This document shows, in pieces, positions 18,923 through 29,570 of a DNA stretch of 45,119 nucleotides (position 1 is its first letter; each line of letters opens with the position of its first letter). This DNA comes from Prorocentrum cordatum (taxonomy: Eukaryota; Sar; Dinophyceae; Prorocentrales; Prorocentraceae): contig CAUYUJ010020531.1 in the NCBI GenBank assembly GCA_963575745.1, positions 110,001 to 155,119 on the forward strand. Direction: 5' to 3'. The translations under genes and the position numbers were made by a program. The notes below the pieces were generated by a model. That model searched no databases and was not told where the DNA came from. It worked only from the letters and a program-made list of their open reading frames with translations.

Positions 18923-19530
18923 GAATCAGCAGCTTTGCCCAGACCCCCACTGCACACAAAGAAATCGAAAGCGGAGGGGGCGCCAAAGCCAAAGTGAACG
19001 TGGCCAGGAGGGCGAATCATCCGGCCACGCAACTCACTGACAAACCTCATGTCTAAAATGTCTCCTGGGGAAATTTTGAAGTCTTCACCTGTGACAACAC
19101 ATGCTCCACGCATGATCGCCCGTTCCCCTATATTGCTGCAGATCTCCATATTCTTCACAGGTAAACCTTATGAAACGTGAAAATGGGTGGAAACACATCA
19201 ATGATGAATTCCCAAGAATTTGACAGACCGCTTGCGTGACCCTACCAGTCACCACAGAGTGCCCCTGCGGGGGGGGGGAGAGCCCAAGCCCACTCTTCAC
19301 CGTCACAGCGGTGCCCCCCGAGGCACCGTTAGGCGCCATCACAGATGGGGCCCCAGGATTCCGAACCATTGCGAGCACACCACAAGGACGAGGTATGAAT
19401 CGACTCGCTGTCGGCGAGCCAGTGTTCTTGCACCACCGCCACTGGGGCAGCCGCGCAAGGTGGGATCTCCCTCAAAGTGCCCCAAGCATTGCAGTTGAGC
19501 GTTCGCGCGACAAAGACAATTGAGTTCAGA
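18817..19530 (-). pseudogene. LINE-2 EEP endonuclease fragments
   Basis: The segments are spread over at least two frames. ELNCLCRANAQLQCLGHFEG (19530-19450) is the nuclease start, GGTAVTVKSGLGLSPPP (about 19315) the glycine-rich motif, TGEDFKISPG (about 19085) the GDxN-like motif, and SAFDFFVCSGG (about 18995) the SxIDYF-like motif. The His-bearing RPH box has become SRRRPLDLVF, so the catalytic His is gone. Confidence 0.62.
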
Positions 19531-19867
19531 TTCCCACGCGGCCCCAGGGAAACAGGCGGGGAAAATTAAGGGGAGGGCAGCGGAGCCTGAGAGATCCCGG
19601 GGCCCGGCGCCACCTCGATGGGGCGTTGAGGGCCAGGAGCCGCGAGGATTGGGCAGGCGGCTAATGGCGTGACAAAAAACTGGCAGGAGTGGAAGGGCGC
19701 GCCTGCAGCGTGTCTCGGCCCAACTCCTCGAACTGCAAAATCCGTTGACCCCTGCGCAACGCGCGACGGGCGGCGGCCCAGGCTGCCGCGGCCCGGACAC
19801 CAAGACAACAGGAGGCGCGGAGGGCACGACGGAGGCGAGGCCGACAGGATGAGGAGAACACGCTAGA

Positions 19868-20557
19868 CTAGCTTGAAAAGACCCCACCGCGCCTCGCGCG
19901 GACCTCAGCGGAAGCGGGGTCGGGAGGGCACCTTCGGTGGTGCTGCCAGACGTCCGCGCGTCGCTCAGCAGCCCCTGCCTCCTCGCCTGGCGCTGGCGCC
20001 TGGCCAGCGCCGCCAGGAGATTCTGCAGCAGTGACTGTGGGGGGAGGCGCGACTGGCGCAGCGTCGCCCATACCTTGGCCGACGCCGATGGACCAAGCTG
20101 CCTCTGCTCCCACCTCCTCGAACCGCTGACGTTTGTTCTCTCTGATGCGCCCGAGGCGCGCAGAGTGCTCCTCGCGGAGCCTGTCTGTGGACTCCTTGGC
20201 GCGCTGGAAGAGCTCGGCACACGTCGCATTGACGCCGTCAGCCAACAATTTGGAGCGACGGGCAACTCCTCTACCTGCAAGGCCAAGCTCGCGTTCGGCT
20301 TCAAACGGCGAGACAGCCGGCAGTACTTCGAGAGCTGTAGCCTGCCCCTCGTACTTGGTGACAGACGCTTGGAGACGCTCCTCCAGCTGCCGCGACTTCC
20401 AGTGAGCAACATTGACCTGGAACTGCAGCGGCACTTCAGGAGCAGAAGCGCGTCTTCCCGCTGCCTCCGCCCTGTGGCGCCCAGCCGATGACGCGTCTCC
20501 ACCTTTCTCCTGCAGCAGCGCAACCTGCTCGATCTCGCCAGGCGAAATCCCCCGCAA
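19868..20557 (-). pseudogene. LINE-2 N-terminal coiled-coil-like region
   Basis: The 229-codon frame is rich in Glu, Arg, Ala and Gln with heptad-like spacing (SRQLEERLQASVTKYEGQ; FQRAKESTDRLREEHSARL). It occupies the same relative place as the LINE-1 coiled coil. It would be an oligomerisation or RNA-binding region by analogy. Confidence 0.5.
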
Positions 20558-20940
20558 CGTGCCAATTGACGGCGGCTGGCCGTTGCCTGTGGCAGGGGTG
20601 GTGGAGGCCTTCTTGTTGACTGGTTCGATCCATTAGCTGGTCTTGCAATGCCAAGGCGCACGGCAACGCTTGCGCCAGGGCCACGACCGCAAGTTCCTCC
20701 GACATCCGCAGGCCCCATGTACCCAACGATCCTTGAGTCATACCTGCTTGTTGCCTCCAACAGAGTCGCCGCGCCGGCGGCCCGCGGCAAGAGGAAGCGA
20801 AAGTGAGCGCCCGGCACCAGCCGCGCGCCCCCACCGCGAAGTGCAGCCGCCGCCGCCACCGCCAGCAGGAGAAGCCGCTCGAGGCTGCGCCATTGCTGGG
20901 AGCCTGAGGAACGAAGAATGATTGGAACGAGCGCAGACGC

Positions 20941-20993
20941 CACCTGCGAACTGTAGGCTGAACTGCGCAGGCGCCACCTGCAAACGGTAGGCT
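20941..20993. repeat. 34-bp direct duplication
   Basis: CACCTGCGAACTGTAGGCT at 20941 is followed by CACCTGCAAACGGTAGGCT at 20975, two copies with a 34-bp period. Confidence 0.7.
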
Positions 20994-21637
20994 CCCAGGT
21001 GAAGCCAGGGAGGGCTCGGTCGCGCAGCGCCGTCCTGAAGTTCGCAAGGCCAAGCTCCGAATCCTCTGGGCCAGAACACCTCACTAATGAACCGGTCCAT
21101 TTTGACGGCCGAATGGAGTCCCATCCCCACAGCCCAGGCAGTCGGACCGCGCCTCATAGGGTAGGCAGTCGAATGCAATCTCGCAGTTCAGACAGTCGAA
21201 GTAGCCCTACTAGTATCTTCGCGGGGCCCCCTCCCCAGCCAAGGAGCGCACCCCGCTCAAGGACGCCCCTCCCATTTTCTGAATCCCCAAGTAACAAGGT
21301 CGAGCCGTCGTTTCACATCCCTGGCAGTCGGTGACTGGAGTGTCGGACGAAGAACAAGGTGCTTCCGGCTGGCCCTAGCCCATTCTATCTCTCTGCCTCC
21401 GCAGTGTTCCGGCTCAATCCTTCGCACGTTGGCGCGGTCAGCTCGCGGTTCGCAACGGGGGCCAGCACTGTTGAGTCGGCGATCCTTTGCCATCACCAGG
21501 CCCCCGCGCGCGGCGGGCCGAGCCGCGCGGCCGGTTGCTCGTTCGTGGAGGGGGAGGCCCAGCACGGAGGCAGGCAGCGCTCTGCGCCGCTGAGGGGCCG
21601 CATCACGGGTCGGTGGAAACGCGCGTCCTCCGCCTGA

Positions 21638-22339
21638 TTGCAGCTCACTCGCCATCTCAACCGCGAGGACGGAGTTCGTCCGCGGGAGGAGCTAGTTCGC
21701 GCAGCTCTTACCGATCACACGACAAGCCGGCAGGAGTGGAAGGAATTCTCAAGCCCGAGGAGCCCGTCATCGCGGAAAGGACAAGCGCCCTGCTCAACTC
21801 CGACCCCTGCTCGGCCCGCGCACCAGGGGGCATTGCAGCAGTTGGCGACCAAAATCGAACGGGGAGCCCACCTCCGCGCACTGCGTCAATCTCTTCGTGA
21901 GTTTCGTGAGTGGATTTGCGAGCAGGCTTCCCTGGGGCTAGTTTTTCGTTCCACGCTGCGCGACCAACTCCCCGAGCAGGACTTCATCGCGGGATCTGTT
22001 GCGGTTGCGCATCCGAAGGGGAATCTCGACGCCAAGAGCCATCAGTGGCGCCAGGTTCGGGGGCCCAAGGTCTGCGACTTCGACGGTCTGCTGCGCGCGG
22101 TCCAAGACGCCTCCCAGGCTGCCCGGGAGGACCCGCTGGCGCCCACCACTGGCCCAGCGGCCGGGGGAGCAGCCCATGGAATGAAAGCCAGGACAGGCAT
22201 GGCAGCAGATAGATTGACTCCACCTGACTTCGCGCGGCCCCCTCCTGCGGGTCACGATGAGCCAGCAGCTCGCTCGAACTATTGTGAAGCTACGCTCACG
22301 GGGCCGCATCAGACACAACTGGTTATCGGCAACTTCTGA
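21638..22339 (+). pseudogene. LINE-3 pre-RT region
   Basis: The open frame includes ATKIERGAHLRALRQSLREF and KSHQWRQVRGPKVCDFDGLL, with no catalytic motif. Position upstream of RT motif A is the only argument for assignment. Confidence 0.4.
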
Positions 22340-22559
22340 CAGACGAAATCGGCGGGCGATCGCATCATAGGCCCCACGTCGATGCGCGGCCGCCCCTGGC
22401 CCCTACTCCGAGAGGACCAAATTCGCCCATTGGCCTCGTTGGCGGAAGAACCTCGGGACGCGGCTGCCCCGGGCAATTCTTCGCTCAGAGAGGCTTTCTT
22501 TCTTCCGCGCTCTCGGAGATGAGGCGGCAGCGCCCCCTGGCATCAGGGTAGCCCATGGC

Positions 22560-23203
22560 ATGCTGGATATTCGAAGCTTTTACGATTTCATCGACTGGGG
22601 CCTCCATCTACAGGCAGCGCGCGTTCGGGGCATCCCCCAGCGGCGCTGCACACGGAGGTGGCGCAATGTTTCGCCCCCCGCGTCCTCGGGCAGCTTGGAG
22701 CGGTCTCCAATCCATTTCAAGCGCAGAGGCCCATCATCATCCATGGATTAAGAGGAGGCACGCGTTTCGCCCAGTGTCTTACTCACTTCATTCTCTCACG
22801 TGTTGCATCGTCGCACGTGATCCTCAGCCACCGCAAATTATGGGCGGGTGACCCGTCTCTGGGCACGGCGGGGACTAGCGCGGCCAGCAAGGATCAAGTC
22901 ACTGCTCTTCTGGCGGACACATGCAACGATATGGCGGTTTGGAGTTTGGACGCGCCCCTGAAGTCGGCAATTGCATGTTCGGCGCATGCGGGTGCTAAGG
23001 AGATCTCACGCCAGAAGAATCTCAAAGGCGTCTCGGTCAAAGCAGTCCACCAGGCCCCCGTCTTGGGCGTGGACCAGGGCGGCGGCGCGCGCCCAGCCCG
23101 TCGCACACGCCGCCAGAAGAGTGGTCAAGCATCAGGAGCTGCACGGTCGCGCTCTTCGTTTTGTCCGAGCCTCGAAGCAGCATCGGGCCACGCGCAAGCT
23201 TGA
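22560..23203 (+). pseudogene. LINE-3 reverse transcriptase core
   Basis: Motif A LDIRSFYDFIDWGL is at about 22563-22604 (Asp retained). The frame then changes, and APRVLGQLGAVSNPF leads to motif B GLRGGTRFAQCLT near 22745-22790. The YxDD box is not recognisable: the expected place reads GDPSLGTAGTSAASKDQV. LGVDQGGGARPARRTRR near 23065 is the segment that follows the palm in this LINE lineage. The enzyme is inactive. Confidence 0.68.
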
Positions 23204-23837
23204 GCAGGCCAGCCCGTTGGCAGCGGGCAGCTACGGCCACCAGATCCACGGCACTCACGGACGTGCTCTGGACTCTGTTCGACGCGCGCTGGCTTCAGTA
23301 TGCGTCGGTGGTGGTCGTGGCGCATGCAAGGCCTCGGTCTTGGCCATTCGGGCTTCGCGTGCTAAGCCCGGCGCCCAGCTACCGCATGAGCGCCTCGAGC
23401 TTCGGCTCAAGCAGTGGCGTCAGACACACAGCGTCCGACCAGGCGCGCACTGGGCGTGGGCGAATACTGTGAGGCTGATTCGGTCTAAGGCCCCAGCTCA
23501 TCGTGTCAGAACTGTTCGGGGACCCATGTCTGCAGACATTCTGACTGCATTAGAGAGGCAATTGGATCCTGTTTCGCCCATCTTGTGGATCATGCCCAAC
23601 GGGGTGGAGCGGCGTTTTCCCGAGGCTGGATACTCGGACATCATGGCTTTGAATTGTACTCGCCAATCTTTCCTGGACTTTGATCTGGCGTCGAAGCAGC
23701 TGCTTTGGGGCAGGGCAGCCCAACACTTTTGCGGCTCTGGCGTGCAGGAGGGCGTTGGCATGCGGTCACTTCGGCAGTTGGTAGCACGACCCGAGACCAC
23801 GCATCGCGGGCGACGCCTCTCTGAGCTCATGGTCTGA
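22971..23837 (+). pseudogene. LINE-3 thumb and post-RT region
   Basis: From about 23200 this frame carries SPLAAGSYGHQIHGTHGRAL, the P-x-YG-x-xxxG pattern that follows RT in these elements, and then a long Trp/Arg-containing stretch (LKQWRQTHSVRPGAHWAW; SFLDFDLASKQLLWGRAAQH). It ends in TGA at 23835. Confidence 0.55.
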
Positions 23838-24174
23838 ATTGCCGCAGGAGGCAGCTGGCCACGGACGCGCCGATCAGAGGCAGCTCACCGAGTTCAGGTG
23901 GACGTCACATGTCCACGCTGCCGCAGCAAGCCTGAGACCGCATACATCGCACTTGGGAGCGCGATGCCAACGCCGACCATCCAGCACATGCAGGCTCGTA
24001 AATCTTATTACTGCAGGCTCAGGTGCAGCACGAGGCCGAGGAGGCCTCTTGGCTGCGCGGCCTCCTGCCCGCTGGCCTCATGTCGGTGCCGCCTCCCGCT
24101 GACGAGGAGGAGTGGCTCGCCGATGAGGGCGAGGTGGGCAGTGGCTGCCTCGGTCCTGGTGCCCTGAGCAGCCC

Positions 24175-24940
24175 GTGCTGGTTTTCGGGGACGCCAGCGG
24201 CGGGGAGGATCCCAGCTCACCTGTGCTTCGCCGGGTGGGCCTCGGAGGGGCAGCTTTTGACAGTGAGCTGGACATGGTGCAGCAGAGGGCCATCCTCGGC
24301 AGACTGCCAAGCCCCAGACAGTCGGTTCCGAGGGGAGAGCTTTTCGTGCTGCTCAACTCGATACGTTGGGCTTCGGATGTCCTGATCTCAGTCAAAGGCA
24401 ATCTCGCAGTCTTCGAGGGCTGGCACGACGGGTTGGACAGCTCACCGCGCGGCGAGAACGCTGACCTGTGGGCGCTCATCGGGCTGGAGCTGTCTCGCAG
24501 GCATCGAGTCACGCGGTGGTGTCCTTCACGAACTCCCATCTGGAGGCAAAGGACATCGAGGCAAGGCAGCAGCTGGCTGGTCCGTGGCAATGCCGCGGCT
24601 GACGTGGCGGCAGTCGAGGCAGCGACCAGGCACCGAGTGCCAGCGCCCGCACGACCCCGCCTGGCCGATGCGGAGCTCGAGGTGTTCTGGATTCGCATGA
24701 GGGCCCTGCGGGCCACGCTGGACGCGCTGCAGGCGGAGGCCAAGCCGGCCACCCAGGCAGGCGTACGGCACCGTGCTCGACGCCGCGGCGGACCTGGAAC
24801 GCCAGCGGTGCCGCCAGGTGGCAGCAGTGAACCTTCCGCCCGTCCTCCTCATCCGCCGCCTGTTGTGCCTCCGTCGCCGTTGGCCATGTCTTTGTTTTCC
24901 ACGGACCGTATCCTGGACGATGCTGGGCAAAAGTGCCGAC
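24175..24940 (+). pseudogene. LINE-3 RNase H and C-terminus
   Basis: MLVFGDASGGEDPSSP gives the first Asp, QSVPRGELFVLLNSI the Glu, and RGNAAADVAAVEAA the fourth carboxylate. The third segment reads LISVKGNLAVFEGWHDG, where the usual Asp is missing. The tail is Arg/Pro-rich (RHRARRRGGPGTPAVPPGG), as in many LINE C-termini, and the frame then runs into poly-Leu from the TAC repeat. Confidence 0.65.
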
Positions 24941-24961
24941 CACTGCTACTACTGCTACTAT

Positions 24962-25018
<57 letters not shown>

Positions 25019-25027
25019 GACTACTAC
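24941..25027. repeat. TAC microsatellite at the 3' end of LINE-3
   Basis: About 29 TAC/ACT units with few interruptions (TGC, TAT, GAC), beginning where the LINE-3 coding tail ends. Confidence 0.9.
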
Positions 25028-25062
25028 CCAGAGGCCACTTAGCACACTTTTTGGGAAACTGG
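25025..25062. repeat. Microsatellite flank shared with 43.3 kb (copy 1)
   Basis: The 21 nt at 25025-25045, starting TACCCAGAGG and ending CTTAGCAC, are identical to the reverse complement of 43292-43312. Similarity continues through a T run and GAAACTGG. Confidence 0.88.
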
Positions 25063-25263
25063 GGAAACTTTTTATGTTTAACACAAAAAAGGAAACCTAC
25101 ACAAAAAAATGAAACTAAAAAAACGTTACGTACTCAAATTGTGTTACCGATGACGTTGGAAGATGCAGGTGCCGTGCGTGGTTTCTAGCCGCGTGCGTTG
25201 ACATGTACTGATTGACAGCTACATCACGCATATGGTACTGTATGCGTTACGCATGTCATTATT

Positions 25264-25958
25264 ATGGCTACAGATTGCGTTAGGTTTTCAATTCTGTTTG
25301 TCATTGCTACCTCACTCGCGCCTACTACTGTTACAGCGGACGCCACTACGGTTGGATTTGATATGGGTTCCCCCGCCATCGTGAGTCACATTTGTCCCAG
25401 ATGCCAATTCCAACAGTTCAAAGCGGACGGGTGCGCGCGGGGCCGCGGCGGGTGCGACTGTACATCTCCTAATATGGCAGATGCAATATACTTAATGCGA
25501 GCGCGTATTTTCATTCGGCGCCATTCTACGCGCCTTGAAGCCGAGTTTCACAGAAACAATTCAAGGTTGCAATCCAAGATTACACAAATGACGCGTCTGC
25601 GCGTGGAATTGCAAGACTGTCTGAGTCAGGAGCCGAATGTTCCCGCAATGTTCCCGCAATGTTCCCGCAATGTTCCCGCAATGTTCCCGCAATGTTCCCG
25701 CAATGTTCCCGCAATGTCCCCGCAATGTTCCCGCAATGTTCCCGATGGTATCTTGGGGCCAACGCCGCGGATTAGTGCAGGGAACGCGCGTCCGGGCAGT
25801 GCGTTGCAGATGATATCGCACCCCCCCCAGCGCTCCGCCAGGTTTGCGTTGCGACCCCTGCGGCTCGAAACGTCAACTACTACTGTTGCTACTACCGCTA
25901 CTACTACTATTACTACTACTACTACTACTACTACTACTATTACTACTACTACTACTAG

Positions 25959-26016
<58 letters not shown>

Positions 26017-26127
26017 GCTATTAGTACTACTACTTATACTACGACTGCAGCTACTTCTTGTATTACTATCACTACTTCTACTACTGACTACAGCTGGTGC
26101 TACTCAGTACAGGTCTACCTCTACTAG
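25264..26127 (+). CDS. Possible secreted Cys- and Thr-rich repeat protein
   Basis: The frame opens with ATG and a plausible signal peptide (MATDC, then VRFSILFVIATSLAP, then TTVTADA). A Cys-rich patch follows (HICPRCQFQQFKADGC; RGGCDCTS), then an Arg/Leu helix. About three 11-residue repeats (NVPAMFPQCSR) come from the 11-bp array. The frame ends in a long Thr-rich stretch encoded by TAC/ACT repeats and a short tail with WCYSVQVYLY. A signal peptide and Thr-rich region would suit an O-glycosylated surface protein. However, half of the frame is repeat-derived and the gene is on the opposite strand to the nearby host genes. It may equally be fortuitous. Confidence 0.35.
25638..25747. repeat. 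11-bp array, copy 1 (TGTTCCCGCAA)
   Basis: Ten head-to-tail units start at 25638 and every 11 bp to 25737; the eighth is TGTCCCCG. All units share one orientation and have CAA between the cores. Confidence 0.95.
25871..26094. repeat. TAC/ACT microsatellite
   Basis: Dense TAC units to about 26020, then interrupted by TAT, CTT and TGC variants. Confidence 0.88.
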
Positions 26128-26754
26128 TTCTATTAATCCCCCCTCCTCCTCCTCCTCATGATCATCTTCTTTCTCCCCCTCCGCCTTCGAGCCTCATCCC
26201 ACCGCCCGCTGCGCGCCAAGTGGCGTTGTGGAGTGGCTGCCCCGCACAATAGCCGTTTCTCTTAGGCCCAACGTTGCCTCCTTTTGATCGGGCGTGGAGG
26301 CCATCCCCTGGTAGTAATAATGGTGGTTGTGGTGGTAGTGGTAATATCGGTAACAGTAGTGCAGTAGCGGTCGTAATGGAGCTGGGAGGAAAAGGAGGAG
26401 GAGAGGGGAGGGGGAGGAGGCGGATGGGGGAGGAGGAGGAGGAGGAGCGGGAGGAGGAGCGGAACGAGACGAAGAGAATGAAGATGAGGAGGAGGAGGGG
26501 GACGGGGATCCTCCCACTCCACCTCCTCCCCCCTCCTCGTCTTCAGCCCGCCATTCCCTGGGTGAGAGAACTGCATCGAGCTCGGTTGGCAATCCGACTC
26601 GGGCCTCGCGGCAGGGGTTTACACAGAAATCGAGCACGAAATGGTTGAGGGGTGCCGTCGGATCCTGGACGGGCGCATGATATGTGTGTATCCATTATGC
26701 CTTCTGGCCAGCAACATGGTACTGGAAATTGACCGCCAACCGTTGTTGTTGGAT
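26128..26754. other. Low-complexity GGA region, no gene seen
   Basis: 26386-26510 is dominated by GGA and GAGG units. The remaining sequence carries open frames with no recognisable motif. Confidence 0.5.
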
Positions 26755-26923
26755 CGAAGTAGTCGTACTGGAAGCAGCGGTAGTAATAGTAGTATCAATA
26801 CTAATACTACCGTGATAGTGGTACAAGCGGTAGAAGTAGCATTAGCAGTAGTAGTAGTAGTAATAGTAGTAGTAGTAGTAGCAGCAGCAGCAGCAGTAAT
26901 AGTAGTGGTAGTAGTAGTAGTAA

Positions 26924-26968
<45 letters not shown>

Positions 26969-27270
26969 CAGTAGTATTGTAGTATCAGTAGCAGTAGCAG
27001 TAGTAGTAGTAGTAGTATTAGGTAGGTAGAGTAGGTAGTAGCAATCGTAGCAGTAGTAGTAGTAGTAGCAGTCGTAGTAGTAGTAGTAGTACTGGTAGTA
27101 GTAGTAGTCGCGTTAGCAGCAGCAACGGCAGTAGAGCAATAGTAGTAGTAGTCATAGTGTTCGTGGTCGTGGTAGTAGTGATAGTACTGATGGTTGGTAG
27201 CATCAGTAGTAGTGCTAGTCGTAGTCATGGCAGTAGTGGTTGCATGCGTAGGAGTGGTAGTATGTAGTAT

Positions 27271-27304
<34 letters not shown>

Positions 27305-27652
27305 TAGTAGTAGTCGTAGTCGTAGTAGTAGTAGTACTAGTAGTAGTGGTAGTGGTAGTAGTAGTAGTAATAGTAGTAGTACTCGCAGTCGTAATCGTAG
27401 TAGTCGTCGTCATCGTAGTAGTAGTAGTGCTGGTAGTATTACTAGTATTACTAGTAGTAGTAGTAGAAGTAGTACTAGTAGTAGTAGAAGTAGTAGTAGT
27501 AGTAATACAAGCACTGTTAGTAGTAGTAGTAGTAGTAGTAGTAATAGTAGTAGTAGTAGTGTTGATTATATGAGTAATAGTAATACTAGTAATAGTATTA
27601 GTAGTAGTAATAGTAGTAATAGTACTAATAGTACTAATAGCACTAGTAGTAC

Positions 27653-27687
<35 letters not shown>

Positions 27688-27870
27688 ATAGTAGTAGTAG
27701 TAGTAGTAGTAGTAGTAGCAGTAGTAGTAGTAGTAATAGTAGTAGTAGTAGTAGTAGTAGTAGTCGTCGTCGTCGTCGTAGTAGTAGTAGTAGTTGTAGT
27801 GGGAGTGGCCGAGGTAGCGGTTGTAGTTGTAGTCGTCGTCGGCGTCGTCGTAGTAGTAATAGTAGAAGCA
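26755..27870. repeat. GTA/TAG microsatellite block, about 1.1 kb
   Basis: Imperfect GTA units (the reverse complement of TAC) with many GTC, GCA, GTG and AAT variants. Frames read as poly-Val, poly-Ser or, on the minus strand, poly-Thr, poly-Leu and poly-Tyr. Confidence 0.92.
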
Positions 27871-28359
27871 GATTCAGTTGACGATGGACACATAGGAGTA
27901 GCTTTTGTATCAGTAGCGGTGGTAGTACAGTGCTGGATGTGGCCGACTGACAGAATAGAGATTGGAGATGGTGGAACCTGATCGGGAACATGTAATGGAT
28001 AGGTGTCTCGGCGCCACGGCGGTCGAATCCCATCGCAGCATCGACTGTACTTATGAACAGCGGTGATGCCGACATGCTGCGAATGTGTGCACGCTAACGC
28101 CAGAGCCACGAGCAGGCGTCCGGGGCAGTGATATCTCCGTCCTCTTCTTCTGACCATCATCCTCCTTTTCCTCCTCCTCACGTCCGTTCTCCTCGTCCGC
28201 CTCGTTCGTATTCCCTCCCCGTGTTTTTACTTGACCTCCCTCCACCACTCTGTTTGCAGCCCATGCATCCGCCGCGGGTTCCCGCCGCGCGCGGCGGCTC
28301 GCGGCGTTTCGAGCGCGTAGATTACCCACGCGCTCGAGAAGAAGACAAACAGCCATTGA
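27871..28359. other. Region 3' of the methyltransferase exon
   Basis: Holds a TCC-rich patch near 28140-28200 and no supported gene. It is presumably the 3' UTR and downstream flank of the minus-strand methyltransferase gene. Confidence 0.4.
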
Positions 28360-29232
28360 TCACACACAAAAATCGTTGTAAATACAAGCGAATGTGACTC
28401 CGACTGCTGGCACCGTCATTGCGTTGCCGACAACTCTGTATTTGTAAAAGCCCAAATTATCAAGAACTTCTGGCACGAAACCCTGCAACATCAAGCGTTC
28501 CCTATGATGCAGGAAGCGGTTCAACTTGTCACTACTGCCTGCGAAAAACACCCAGAGATAGCAATTCCGAGCCGTGAGCGTTGGTACGATGCCGTCCCCG
28601 CGGACAGCGGTCGGCGTAAACGACTTCCCATGCGACCTACACAAGTCGCACACCACAATAGCATCTGGCGGCAGTTTCCGACGCTTCGCTTCGCCGACAT
28701 AGAATTGCAAATTGTTCTGCATCTCACTAGTCAGGCGATCAAATTGAGACGGCAATGTCATATCAAGAATCAAATTCAACGGCAACATCTCAAACTTAAA
28801 ATCAGCAGGGCGATGCAGTGGCAGGGCTCTCGAAAACTTAGCCACCTTGCGACCGCAAATGAAAACTCGCTCCCTCCCTTGTGGGAGGCCTAGTGATAGC
28901 GTGTGCACGTCCCAGTTCCAGACAGACCATGCGTTGCCCAACGCGGTCTGGAGCCAAGCTATCACTTCCGACAACGGCGAAACACCAGTTGCACGGGACT
29001 TCGACTTCATCCCTGGCACATTCTCTATCATAAAAGATTCGAGGAGCGAGTCTGATCGCGTCGCTTGCTCTTTCACACATTCCAAAACATGAACGAACGG
29101 TTTGGCTCGAGGGTCACCCCATGCTCCTTTGAGGCCGATCTGAGAAAATGGCGGGCATGGTGGTCCAGATATCACAACGCGCACTGGCTTCAAGTCGTGC
29201 AGCCCGACCTCGGGACCATCACAATCAAAATA
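28360..29232 (-). CDS. C5 cytosine DNA methyltransferase, 3' exon
   Basis: The 290-residue frame contains ordered C5-methyltransferase motifs: IV SGPPCPPFSQIG (with the catalytic Cys), VI MIENVPG, VIII LPQGRERVFICG, a target-recognition stretch, IX-like GIVPTLTARN, and X VVGNAMTVPAVG. It ends in TGA. Motif I (the SAM-binding FxGxG) is absent. The frame is closed upstream by a TAG at 29233-29235 that is itself a possible AG splice acceptor, and there is no in-frame ATG before motif IV. It is therefore best read as the 3' exon of a spliced gene, with candidate upstream exons at 29574-29819 and beyond. The reaction is transfer of a methyl group to C5 of cytosine in DNA. A retrotransposon-borne methyltransferase, known from dinoflagellates, is an alternative origin, but no transposon domains adjoin it. 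Confidence 0.85.
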   Translation of the reverse strand, partial: YFDCDGPEVGLHDLKPVRVVISGPPCPPFSQIGLKGAWGDPRAKPFVHVLECVKEQATRSDSLLESFMIENVPGMKSKSRATGVSPLSEVIAWLQTALGNAWSVWNWDVHTLSLGLPQGRERVFICGRKVAKFSRALPLHRPADFKFEMLPLNLILDMTLPSQFDRLTSEMQNNLQFYVGEAKRRKLPPDAIVVCDLCRSHGKSFTPTAVRGDGIVPTLTARNCYLWVFFAGSSDKLNRFLHHRERLMLQGFVPEVLDNLGFYKYRVVGNAMTVPAVGVTFACIYNDFCV

Positions 29233-29394
29233 CTACGCCTTCTCCTCCTCCCTCCGCCCCCACTGCTACGTTTGCTCACGCTATTGTTTGTTCTCCTCCC
29301 CCCTCAGTTCCTCGGCTGGAGCCCCTCTTCATCATCTCCCTCATTTTTCTCTCACGTCTCCTCCAGTCCTCGTTCCTACCCTCCCACCTACCCC

Positions 29395-29500
29395 CTGAGG
29401 AGAAGGAGCAGCAGGAGGAACAGGAGGAGGGCTGGAAAGGAGATGGAGGAGGGGGGCGAGGAGGATTGCGAGGGATATGAGGACGTGGGAGGGGAATGGA
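29395..29500. repeat. GGA-rich low-complexity tract
   Basis: GAGGAG and GGA units between the methyltransferase exon and the next candidate exon. It could be intronic. Confidence 0.7.
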
Positions 29501-29570
29501 GGATGATGAGGGCGAAGGCCGCCCTCTGTAGTTGTGCCCCCCGTTCCCGCGTAAGGTTTTCGCGGGCCAC

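Larger units (their letters stand above)
15354..20560 (-). mobile_element. LINE-2: heavily decayed LINE related to LINE-1
   Basis: Read on the minus strand, fragments in several frames follow the order of LINE-1. They are a coiled-coil-like region (20557-19868), EEP endonuclease (about 19530-18830), linker with DWDRV (about 18800), RT fingers with GGYRPIGVF (about 17800), RT palm (17573-17172), thumb-like LLRLGW (about 16560), zinc knuckle (about 16290) and RNase H pieces (16010-15700). The distance from the RPIG motif to motif C (about 475 bp) matches LINE-1 (about 480 bp). Motif B has the same odd CSxAT signature. Ends are not defined; the 5' end may reach 21080. Many frame breaks show it is old. 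Confidence 0.78.
21638..24940 (+). mobile_element. LINE-3: decayed LINE of a different lineage
   Basis: Plus-strand fragments in several frames give an Arg-rich pre-RT region, RT motif A (LDIRSFYDFIDW), motif B (GLRGGTRFAQCLT), a post-palm LGVDQGGG segment, a long thumb region and an RNase H domain, ending in a basic Pro-rich tail. Motif A of FYD type and the LGVD segment set it apart from LINE-1 and LINE-2. Its 3' end passes directly into a TAC microsatellite. It is head to head with LINE-2, with about 0.6-1 kb between their 5' parts. No SL relic or target-site duplication was found. Confidence 0.75.

Noticed and set aside
28504-28893. 129-codon plus frame opposite the methyltransferase exon
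   Set aside because: It is the antisense of conserved methyltransferase motifs and shows no domain of its own.
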